Origin: Thinopyrum elongatum
Lineage: Eukaryota; Streptophyta; Magnoliopsida; Poales; Poaceae
Assembly (NCBI GenBank): GCA_011799875.1
Contig: CM022302.1
Coordinates: 324,491,114 to 324,555,113 of the forward strand
Length of the DNA stretch: 64,000 bases
Direction: 5' to 3'
Below, one piece after another: positions 10,197 through 19,660 of this stretch. The translations under genes and the position numbers were made by a program. Numbering within the stretch: the stretch's first letter is position 1; the number at the start of each line of letters is the position of its first letter. The notes under the pieces are model-generated. The model saw only the letters and a program-made list of their open reading frames with translations, had not been told where the DNA came from and did not search any database.

Positions 10197-10810
10197 ATGG
10201 CGAGAGGGAGAGGTCGGGCTCGTGCTTCTGTTGTTGTAGTGAGAGCTTCGCCGCAGCGTCATACTCCTGCTTCAGTCGCGGCTGTGGAGACCGGCACCAA
10301 CGCTCGGGGCGGAACTGTAGGTCGGGGTCGTGGAAGACATGGCGCTCGAGGCCGATGTGGCCAAATAAGGGCGCTCGTCATTACACCCCCAGCTTCTCCT
10401 CCCCTGGCAGAAGGCCATACAGAAGAGACGGCGCTCGAGTTCGTCATCGAGGTGCGCGACCCACCACAACGCCGATTGTGGCTCCCCCGTCGCCACGCCA
10501 GGGTGATCAACCGCTCGGCCTGTGGCTGCGTGTGAATGACTGTTGCAACAGCTCCATTTGGGTGAACATCGATTTCCCTGCCGATGGCGTCACGTACCTC
10601 ACGCGCGGGTGGAAATTCTTCGCTCATGCTCATTATCTTGGGAAAGGGCATCTCCTCCACTTCAAGATGGTGGAGTCCGACACGCTCTCCGTGAAGTTCT
10701 TCGGGGCTTCAGGCGCTCGCATGGAGTGCTGTGTGGAGAGCTCGAGTTGTAGTGAAAGCGCCTCCTCATGCGATAGTGACGAGGAGGATGATGGCCAAGA
10801 CGACGACGGC
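10197..10810 (+). pseudogene. Antisense B3 gene of E, most of the coding region
   Basis: It starts MARGRGRARASVVVV and runs through a Gly/Arg-rich region (about residues 38-60). The B3 domain has LEFVIEVRD, RLWLP, LGLWLRV, WVNIDFP, YLTRGWKFFAHAHYLGKGH, LHFKM and LSVKFFGASGAR. The Ser/Asp/Glu tail begins at ECCVESS. There is no nonsense codon, but about 10 bp is missing near 10507 compared with A, which shifts the frame inside the domain. Element D is inserted in the tail at 10811; the last codons are at 17280-17332. The strand is opposite to E's gag-pol. A nuclear DNA-binding role is inferred from the domain. Confidence 0.75.
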
Positions 10811-12378
10811 TGATGGCTCATATCCGCATCAGTATTTCCCCAAAGAGGAAGGGATGATGCAGTACAGCTTCGGTAGGTATTTCCCTTAGTTATGAAACCA
10901 AGGTTATCGAACCAGTAGGAGAACTAAGCAACACTATGTAAACGGTACCTGCACACAAAGAACAAATACTTGCAACCTGACGCGTAAGAGGGGTTGTCAA
11001 TCTCTCTCGGGTAAAAGATAGATTGATTTGTATGATTTTGGATAAATAGATCTCTCGATAACACAAAATAAAATAAATAAAGAAAAAGTGCAGCAAGGTA
11101 TTTTTGGGTTTTTAGAATAATTGATTTGAAAACAAAAGCAAATAAAAATAGATCTCAAAGCAAATATAATAAAGAATAGACCCGAGGGCCGTAGATTTCA
11201 CTAGTGGCTTCTCTCGAGAAAAATAGCATACAGCGGGTAAACAAATTACTGTTGGGCAATTGATAGAACTTCAAATAATTATGACGATATCCAGGCAATG
11301 ATCATTATATAGGCATCACGTCCAAGATTAGTAGACCGACTCTTGCCTGCATCTACTACTATTACTCCACACATCGACCGCTATCCAGCATGCATCTAGA
11401 GTATTAAGTTCATGGAAAAACGGAGTAATGCAATAAGAACGATGACATGATGTAGACAAGATCTATTCATGTAGAATAAACCCCATCTTGTTATCCTTAA
11501 TAGCAACGATCAATACGTGTCTTGCTGCCCCTTCTGTCACTGGGAAAGAACACCACACGACCGAACCCATCACAAAGCACCTCTTCCCATGGCAAGAAAA
11601 GTCGATCTAGTTGGCCTAACTAAACCAAAGATTCAAAGAAGAAATACGAGGCTGTAAGTAATCATGCATATAAGAAATCAAAGAAACTCAAATAACTTTC
11701 ATGGATAAATAGATCTGATCATAAACTCAAAGTTCATCGGATCCCAACAAACACACCGCAAAAAGAGTTACATCAAATAGATCTCCAAGAGACCATTGTA
11801 TTGAGAATTAAAAGAGAGAGAGGAAGCCATCTAGCTACTAACTACGGACCCGTAGGTCCACAATGAACTACTCACGCATCATCGGAGAGGCACCAATGAG
11901 GATGATGAACCCCTCCGCGATGGTGTCTAGATTGGATCTGGTAGTTCTGGAACTTGCGGCGTCTAGAATTGTGTTTCGTCGACTCTCCTAGGGTTTTTTG
12001 ATTTCCGGGGTATTTATAGAGCAAAGAGGCGGTGTGGGAGGCAGCCGAGGTGGGCACAACCCACCAGGGCGCGCATGGCCCCCAAGGCGCACCCAGGTGG
12101 GTTGTGCTCCCCTCGGAGCCCCCCTCTGGTACTTCTTTGGCCCAACAGGTGTCTTTTGGTCTAGAAAAAAATCTCCAAAAAGTTTCGCTGCTTTTGGACT
12201 CCGTTTGGTATTGATTTTCTGCGAAGTAAACAACCAGCAGAAAATAGCAACTGGCACTATGTCAATAGATTAGTCCCAAAAAATGATATAAAGTTGCTAT
12301 AAAATGATTGTAAAACATCCAAGAATGATAATATAACAGCATGAAAGAAAAAATTATAGATACATTGGAGACGTATCA
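10811..12378 (-). repeat. 3' LTR of element D
   Basis: On the minus strand it runs from TGATACGTCTCC to GAGCCATCA (1568 bp). The LTR TATA (TATAAATA) is at 12011-12018. The PPT AAGCTTGGGGATGC lies directly before it on the minus strand (12379-12392). Confidence 0.9.
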
Positions 12379-12392
12379 GCATCCCCAAGCTT
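12379..12392 (-). promoter_or_regulatory. Polypurine tract of D
   Basis: AAGCTTGGGGATGC on the minus strand directly abuts the 3' LTR start, where plus-strand DNA synthesis would begin. Near copies occur at about 14139-14155 and 14193-14210. Confidence 0.75.
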
Positions 12393-14867
12393 AATTACTA
12401 CTCGTCCTCGAGTAGGTAAATGATAAAAACAGAATTTTTGATGTGGAATGCTGCCTAACATGTTCATCACATATTCTTTTCTTTTGTAGAATGGACATTT
12501 GGACTTTTATATGGTTCAAAACAATAGTCTAGTTTTGACATGAAGATTTCAATATTCAAGCATATCAACAAGCAACCATGTCCTTCAAAATATCAACACT
12601 AAAGCGAGTTATCCCTAGACCATTATGCTCAATCATTAATCCATTCGTGAAACACACTCGCATATTAGCTACACCCAATGCTCAAGTATGATCATAGTGC
12701 CCCCTAGTTGGTGCTTTATAAGAGAAGATGGAGACTCAAGTAAAAATAAAAATTGCATAAAGTAAATAGAAAGGCCCTTCGCAGACGGAAGTAGGGATTT
12801 GTAGAGGTGCCGGAGCTCAAAGCGAAAAAGATAGAGATAAAACATTTTGGGTGGCATGCTTTTCCTGTCAACGAAAATGATCGAGTAGTTCCCAATACTT
12901 TCCATGCTAGATATATCATAGGCGGTTCCCAAACAAAAAATAAAGTTTATTCCTTTTTCCACCATACTTTCACATTCCACGGCTAGCCGTATCCACAGGT
13001 ACCATCCATACCAACACTTTCCAAGGAATTTATTATTTGACAACGTAAAGTAAATTCATTTTTCATTTCGAGACAGGGCATCCCTAATACCTTTGTCGTA
13101 CTCTCGTGCAATGACAAGTGAATAAACACTCATCTTGAGAATAACACATCTAGCATGGAAAAATATCAGCCACCCCCTACCGTTTCATGAGCAGTACGAG
13201 CAAACAAAAAGGAAATTTATTTTGAAAATTAGAGATGGCACATACAAATTTTCTTAGAATGGCACGAAAATACCACATATAGGTAGATATGGTGGACTCA
13301 TATGGCAAAACTGGGTTTAATGGTTTTGGATGCACAAGTAGTATTCCTACTTAGTATAAGTGAAGGCTAGCAAAAAGATTGAGACGCATCCAACCAAGAA
13401 ACGAAAAATCACATAAGCTAGCATTAAGCATAACTAACACCGAATAATGCACCACAAGTAGGATGTAATTTCATTGCATAACTATTGACTTTCCTGCTTG
13501 CATAGGGAATCACAAACCTTAACACCAATATTATTACTAAAGCATAATTACTCACCAACAAGACTCACATATCACTATCATCATATCACAAAACTATTAC
13601 AAAGAATCAAGTTTATTTTATCCAATGATCTTCACGAAAGTTTTTATTATATCCCTCTTGAATATCTATCACTTTGGGACTAGTTTCATATGTTGATTTT
13701 AAAAGCTCAAACAAATCTAAGTGAAGAACATGAGCATAAAAATTTTCATCTTTCAAAATAATATAAGTGAAGCATGAGAGAATTTCATCAAGAATTTACT
13801 AACTCTCAAATAAATCTAAGTGAAGCATGAGAGCATTTGTTCAAAAATATTAAAGCACACCGTGCTCAAAAAGATATAAGTGAAGCACTAGAGCAATTCC
13901 ATAGCTCAAAAAATTTAAGTGAAGCACATAGAGCAATTCTAACAAATCATAGCATAATTTTGGCTCTCTCAAATAGGTGTGTCCAGCAAGGATACTTAAC
14001 AACAACTAAAAAGCAAGACAAGCAAAGACTCATATAATACAAGACGCTCCAAGCAAAACTCATGATATGTGACGAATAAAAATATAGTTCCAAGTAAAAT
14101 ACCGATGGTCGTTAGAAGGAAGAGAGGATGCCACTCGGGGCATCCCCAAGCTTAGCCGCTTGTTTCTCCTTGAATATTTCCTTGGGGTGCCATGGGCATC
14201 CCCAAGCTTAGGCTCTTATTACTCCTTATTCCTTCATCCATCATGATCTCACCCAAAACTTGAAAACTTCAATCACACAAAACTTAACAAAACCTTCGTG
14301 AGATCCGTTAGTATAAGAAAACCAATCTTTAATTTAAGTACTGTAAAAAACCCATTCAAATTTTGTTATTGCATTATATCTACTGTATTCTAACTTTACC
14401 ATGGCTTATACCCCCCGATACAATCCATAGATTCATCAAAATAAGCACACAATGCAAAGAAAACAGAATCTGTCAAAAACAGAACAGTCTGTAAAGACTC
14501 GAATTTTACTCATACTTATGTAACTCCAAAACCACTGATACAAGAGGAAAATAGTGGGAATTTGTATATCAATCTTGTGTAAAAAATTCAGAATTTTTCA
14601 TCGCTTCTGTGAATCTAGACAATTATTTTACTAGACACAAAAGTTTCTGTTTTTCAACAGGATCAAATCAACTATCACCAAAGCTATCCCAAAGGCTTTA
14701 CTTGGCACAAACACTAATTAAAACATAAAAAACACAATCATAACAGAGGCATAATTGTGAAAACACTCAAGAACAGAAAGAAAAAGGCAAAAATAAATTT
14801 TATTCATTGGGTTGCCTCCCAACAAGCGCTATCATTTCACGCCCCTAGCTAGGCATAAAGCATAGAT
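12393..14867 (-). other. D noncoding interior
   Basis: This is AT-rich DNA without convincing ORFs. It contains degenerate short tandem units (13708-13935) and two extra PPT-like motifs near 14140 and 14195. It replaces the pol region that an autonomous relative would have here. Confidence 0.6.
13708..13935. repeat. Degenerate tandem repeat in D
   Basis: At least five units share the core TAAGTGAAGCA followed by variants of GAGAGCAAT, spaced about 40-60 bp apart. They start near 13717, 13762, 13810, 13870 and 13912. Confidence 0.6.
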
Positions 14868-15419
14868 CTAAGTATTGTCTGCAACTTTTGCAAGGGCTTT
14901 CTCAAATCCGGGAGGCTCTTTACGCTTCACTAAATTCTCAGGAAAGGAAACCATCTTGAGATCTAAAATATACAACCATTTATTACAAAGAGTAATCAAA
15001 ATATTCATGCGATTGAGGTTTCCACTAATATGTTTGAGAGGTTCATTATATTTTTGCAACTCGACCATATGTTTATGCAAATCACTCAACTTGTCCAAAA
15101 TTTGAACCCCTTCTTGAGTAAAAGAAATCCCCTTTTTGGTTGGTGGGATTCCCAAGATCCCCTCTAGGATCTCATAAGCAGTATTAGCATCAAGTTCAAT
15201 AAAATTCCCTTTAGCGGCAAAATCCAAAAGTTGTCTATTATGCAAAGCTAATCCCATATAAAAATTTCGAAGCAAAATCCTTGCATTTCCTTTAAGATTG
15301 CTAATGCGATAAGATTCCATTAATCTATACCAAGCATTTTTTAAATTTTCTCCTTGTTTTTGCTTGAAGTATAAAACTTCAAAATCTGGTGACAAAGGAG
15401 GAGTAGTCGTGCTAGCCAT
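14868..15419 (-). CDS. Short gag-like ORF of D
   Basis: This is a 183-residue ORF from ATG 15419 (MASTTTPPLSPDF). It contains YFKQKQGENLKNAWYRL and a block with FYMGLALHNRQLLDFAAKG and TAYEILEGILG, which resemble the capsid part of gag in Athila-type gypsy elements. Gag normally assembles the particle that packages the RNA. It is far shorter than a complete gag, with no zinc knuckle, and pol is absent. The downstream half (from about residue 105) has coiled-coil-like Leu spacing. Later ATG codons could also serve as start. Confidence in the gag link is moderate. Confidence 0.6.
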   Translation of the reverse strand: MASTTTPPLSPDFEVLYFKQKQGENLKNAWYRLMESYRISNLKGNARILLRNFYMGLALHNRQLLDFAAKGNFIELDANTAYEILEGILGIPPTKKGISFTQEGVQILDKLSDLHKHMVELQKYNEPLKHISGNLNRMNILITLCNKWLYILDLKMVSFPENLVKRKEPPGFEKALAKVADNT

Positions 15420-15611
15420 AATGACAAAGTAGCCAAACAAGGTTGCACACATAAACAGATCTGACGAGAAAACGGCAAACAAAAAAGAGGGCGAATAAAA
15501 TAGCAAATTTTTGTGAGGTGGGGGAGATGAAAACGAGAGGCAAATGGCAAATAATGTAAATTGCAAGGAGATGAGATTTGTGATTAGGAACCTGATAGAT
15601 GTTGATGATGT

Positions 15612-15692
15612 CTCCCCGGCAACGGCGCCAGAAATCGGCAAGTTGACGGGAGACTATCTGGACTTGATCCTCCCCGGCAACGGCGCGAGAAA
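15612..15692 (-). promoter_or_regulatory. Duplicated primer binding site of D
   Basis: Two copies of a TGGCGCCGTTGCCGGGGA-type site (complementary to tRNA-Asp by general knowledge) lie about 55 bp apart, at about 15612-15635 and 15669-15692. The LTR-proximal copy has GCG instead of GCC at one spot (TCGCGCCGTTGCC on the minus strand). Confidence 0.7.
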
Positions 15693-15700
15693 TCCTTTCT

Positions 15701-17279
15701 TGATGGCTCGTATCCGCGTCCGTATTTCCCCGAAGAGGAAAGGATGATGCAGTACAGCTTTGGTAGGTATTTCCCTCAGTTATGAAACCAAGGTTATCGA
15801 ACCAGTAGGAGAACCAAGCAACACTATGTAAACGGTACCTGCACACAAAGAACAAATACTTGCAACCCGACGCGTAAGAGGGGTTGTCAATCCCTCTCGG
15901 GCAAAAGATAGATTGATTTGTATGATTTTGCATAAATAGATCTCTCGATAACAAAAAAAAATAAAGAAAAAGTGCAGCAAGGTATTTTTGGGTTTTTAGA
16001 ATAATAGATCTGAAAACAAAAGCAAATAAAAATAGATCTCAAAACAAATATGATAAAGAATAGACCCGGGGGCCGTAGATTTCACTAGTGGCTTCTCTTG
16101 AGAAAAATAGCATACGGCGGGTAAACAAATTACTGTTGGGCAATTGATAGAACTTCAAATTATTATGACGATATCCAGGCAATGATCATTATATAGGCAT
16201 CATGTCCAAGATTATTAGACCGACTCCTGCCTGCATCTACTACTATTACTCCACACATCGACCGCTATCCAGCATGCATCTAGTGTATTAAGTTCATGGT
16301 AAAACGGAGTAATGCAATAAGAATGATGACATGATGTAGAAAAGATCTATTGATGTAGGAATAGACCCCATCTTGTTATCCTTAATAGAAACGATCAATA
16401 CGTGTCTTGCTACCCCTTCCTTCTGTCACTGGGAAAGAACACCGCACTACCGAACCCATCACAAAGCACCTCTTCCCATGGCAACAAAAATCGATCTAGT
16501 TGGCCTAACTAAACCAAAGATTCGAAGAAGAAATACGAGGCTATAAGTAATCATGCATATAAGTGATCAAAGAAACTCAAATAACTTTCATGGATAAATA
16601 GATCTGATAATAAACTCAAAGTTCATCGGATCCCAACAAACACACCGCAAAAAGAGTTACATCAAATAGATCTCCAAGAGACCATTGTATTGAGAATCAA
16701 AAGAGAGAGAGGAAGCCATCTAGCGACTAACTACGGACCCATAGGTCTACAATGAACTACTCATGCATCATCGGAGAGGCACCAATGAGGATGATGAACC
16801 CCTCCGTGATGGTGTCTAGATTGGATATGGTGGTTCTAGTACTTCCGGCAGCTGGAATTGTGTTTCGTCGACTCTCCTAGGGTTTTTGGATTTTCGGGGT
16901 ATTTATAGAGTAAAGAGGCGGTGCAGGAGGCGGCCGAGGTGGACACAACCCACCAGGGCGTGCCTGGGCCCCCAGGCGCGCCCAGGTGGGTTGTGCTCCC
17001 CTCGGAGCCCCCCTCTGGTACTTCTTTGGCCCAACAGGTGTCTTCTGGTCCAGAAAAAACCCCAAAAAGTTTCACTGCATTTGGACTCTATTTGGTATTG
17101 ATTTTCTGCGAAGTAAAAAACAAGCAAAAAACAACAACTAACACTGGGCACCATGTCAATAGGTTAGTCCCAAAAAATGATATAAAGTTGCTATAAAATT
17201 ATTGTAAAACATCCAAGAATGATAATATAACAGCATGGAACAAGCAAAAATTATAGATATGTTGGAGACGTATATATCA
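15701..17279 (-). repeat. 5' LTR of element D
   Basis: It runs from TGAT to the matching end on the minus strand, 1579 bp. The terminal six bases on the right read TATATATCA, a slightly altered form of GTATCA. The LTR TATA box is at 16901-16907 (minus). By eye it differs from the 3' LTR at about 7 of the first 90 positions, mostly transitions. Confidence 0.9.
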
Positions 17280-17332
17280 ATGGCGAGTCCCCGAGTGTCA
17301 AATCTGAAGACGGTGACTTGGACTCTAGCTGA
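17280..17332 (+). pseudogene. Tail of E's antisense B3 gene
   Basis: This is the last part of the acidic tail, reading GESPSVKSEDGDLDSS then TGA (17330-17332). It continues the frame broken by D at 10810 and matches B's tail. Confidence 0.75.
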
Positions 17333-18215
17333 ACATCAGCAGCACCATCATCTGCAGCTAAGCGCCAGCTGCACCACCATCCGACTTGCTGAGAGCACTT
17401 CGCCTAAGCGCCCGTTTTCCCCTCCTTGCACTTGATCTAAACCCTGGAGAGAAAGGGCTAAAGAAAGCATTATCGAGCACTTTTCATTTTTAACAAATAT
17501 GTGACATCTGTCGCGCTCAAATGAATATGTACTGTTCCCCTTGTTTGTCTTTGTTCTTGTATGATTTAAATCCAATACCCTATGCAGCCAGGATACTTGC
17601 CGGAACACATGCTTGCCGCGAGCGCTTTGAAGGAATAGTCCTTAGCAGTCTACTGGCAGTACAGTGTCTGGCAAGGCAACTTGTCGGTCTCAACGCAGCT
17701 ACAAAAAATCTTGCCGAGCGGACTCGAGGCAGAAATAAGAGCGCGAATAAACATGACAAGATTCCTTCATGTGCAGGTTTTTCATACATGTATGAGTCCG
17801 AGCAAGGGAAATTTCCAAAATGTAACAAAGAAAAATTTAGTTGCCTTTCAACTTATCTTTCTTTGATGTACTTCTTGTCGATCAAAATGAATGCCAATGT
17901 CGTCCGAGGTGGTACTCCATCATCCCCTCAGGAAACATGTACGCGGGTAATCCTTCTGTCTTTGTAAAAAAAAGGAAGAAGAGAAAAGGGGCAGTACCGA
18001 CCTTGGCAGTATGTTAGCCATTTCATCCAAGAAAAAATGTAACCATAACATAACATGCATTAATACATAAGTAAATACACATAAAAGGTTGTGGAACACT
18101 TAGCTTTATTCGCATATGCACAGGCTCTGCGCCTGGCTTTGTACAAAGGGTTACAAGTCTTTGAGACAAAGCTTGTACAAAATGGGTTGCCGGGGCAAGG
18201 CCTAGCAACCGCGCC
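17333..18215 (-). other. E 3' internal noncoding region
   Basis: This lies between the antisense gene and the pol stop. It contains the Helitron empty site (18055-18072) and a hairpin pair near 18130-18200 like that of A. No product is recognisable. Confidence 0.55.
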
Positions 18216-19650
18216 TCATGGGTAGGACTTGCGAAGATGTAAGATAGTCCACGAGCTCTGCACTCGGATACCATCTTCGGTCTCCAGACGGACTGGGCCA
18301 GGTTTGGTGGCACATGCTACACGATAAGGGCCTTCCCACTTTGGCGTCAACTTGTTTGATACCTTGGCGGACTGAACACGCCAGAGAACAAGGTCGCCTT
18401 CCTCAAAACTTCGGGCATGAACCTTGTGGCTATAGTAGCGGCACAAGGCTTGCTGGTAGCATGCAGCTCGCATAGCCGCCCGAAGACGATCTTCCTCGAG
18501 GAGCACAGCATCATCTTGCCGTAATTGCTCTTGCTCTTCTCATCATAGGCAAGCACTCGAGGCGACCCATATGTGAGTTCTATGGGGAGTACTGCTTCTG
18601 CACCATAGACTCGGGAGATGGGTGTCTGGCTAGTAGCTCGATTTGGTGTCGTCCTGAGTGACCAAAGAACCACCGGCAACTCATCAATTCAGCACCTTCC
18701 ACACTTGTGTAGCGTGTCAAAAGTTCTTGTTTTGAGGCCCCGCAGCACTTCAGCATTTGTCCGCTCAGCTTGCCCATTGCTTCTTGGATGAGCAATGGAG
18801 GCAAAGCAGACCTTGCTTCTAAGGCTTGGACGTACTGCATGAAGGTGTGGCTCGTGAACTGGGTGCCATTGTTGGTGATAATCCTGTTAGGAACCCCAAA
18901 ACTGCAAACGAGTCCCGTGAAGAACTTGACGGCTGACTATGTTGTTACCTTCCTCACTTGCTCTACTTTGGGCCACTTTGTGAACTTATCGGTGGCAATG
19001 TAGAAGAACTCAAAGCCCCCCGGTAGCATGGGGGAACGGCCCCAAGATATCGAGCTCCCAGACCGAAAAAGGCCAGGAGAGAGGAATACTTTGAAGGGCA
19101 TGTGTTGGCTAATGTTTGTTACTAGCTCAGTTGCATCCTGGAGGGCTGTGGGCCAATAAAGCTTTGCCGACAAGGGCTCTTGATCCTATGTGAGAGCCAC
19201 ATATGCCTCTGTGTATCTCTGCCAACAATTTTAGTCCATCTTCCTGGCAAATGCACTTCAATTTCACCTTGTTTGGTCTCTTTCTTCACAAAGTGGTGTC
19301 CACAAACTGATACATACTTGATTGACAGGCTACTTTCTCAGCTTTCTCTTGCTCATCGGGAAGCTCTCCTGTTTGAAGGAACTGGACTATATGTTGCGCC
19401 CATGCCGGAGCTTGTGGCTCGACGACAAGGACTAAAGGCATTTCTGCGGTCGCGGGAGCGCTATCCTCGACGACAAGAACCTGAGGTTCCGCGTGAGGCC
19501 GCAACTCACCGGCAATCGCATCGCTGCTCCCAGCAACATTCTCATTGGCAGCTTCGGGAAGCTCTACCAGAAAATATTTGCCAGTGTTCAACTTTCTCTT
19601 CTTATTGGCTTGCGTTGATGGGGTAACTGATGGCTGATTCAAATGGAGCA
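18216..19650 (-). pseudogene. E pol 3' part: spacer and integrase
   Basis: On the minus strand it reads LNQPSVTPSTQANKKRKLN, then a linker and the start of the integrase zinc region (CGSHIG...). A damaged core follows, with FEFFYIATDKFTKWPKVEQ and a recognisable TDN region near 18870. It ends with the C-terminal [14 protein letters not shown]...RKSYP and TGA at 18218-18216. Several stops and frameshifts are present, including loss of sequence after ALVGK near 19160. It joins to the 5' part of pol at 35283 once H and G are removed. Confidence 0.8.
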
Positions 19651-19660
19651 TGATACGTTT

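Larger units (their letters stand above)
10811..17279 (-). mobile_element. Sabrina-like non-autonomous LTR retrotransposon D
   Basis: D has two 1.57-kb LTRs (10811-12378 and 15701-17279) around a 3.3-kb interior. Target duplications are ACGGC (10806-10810) and ATGGC (17280-17284). Removing D restores the reading frame of E's antisense gene (EDDDG then GESPS). On the minus strand the interior shows a tRNA-Asp type primer binding site, a short gag-like ORF, long noncoding DNA and a PPT. It has no protease, RT or integrase, so it depended on proteins from other elements. The family name is from LTR recognition and is tentative; an Athila-related origin is likely. Confidence 0.85.

Noticed and set aside
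10259..10660. Minus-strand ORF over E's B3 gene
   Set aside because: Shadow of the + strand B3 frame; the same happens in B at 6641-7009.
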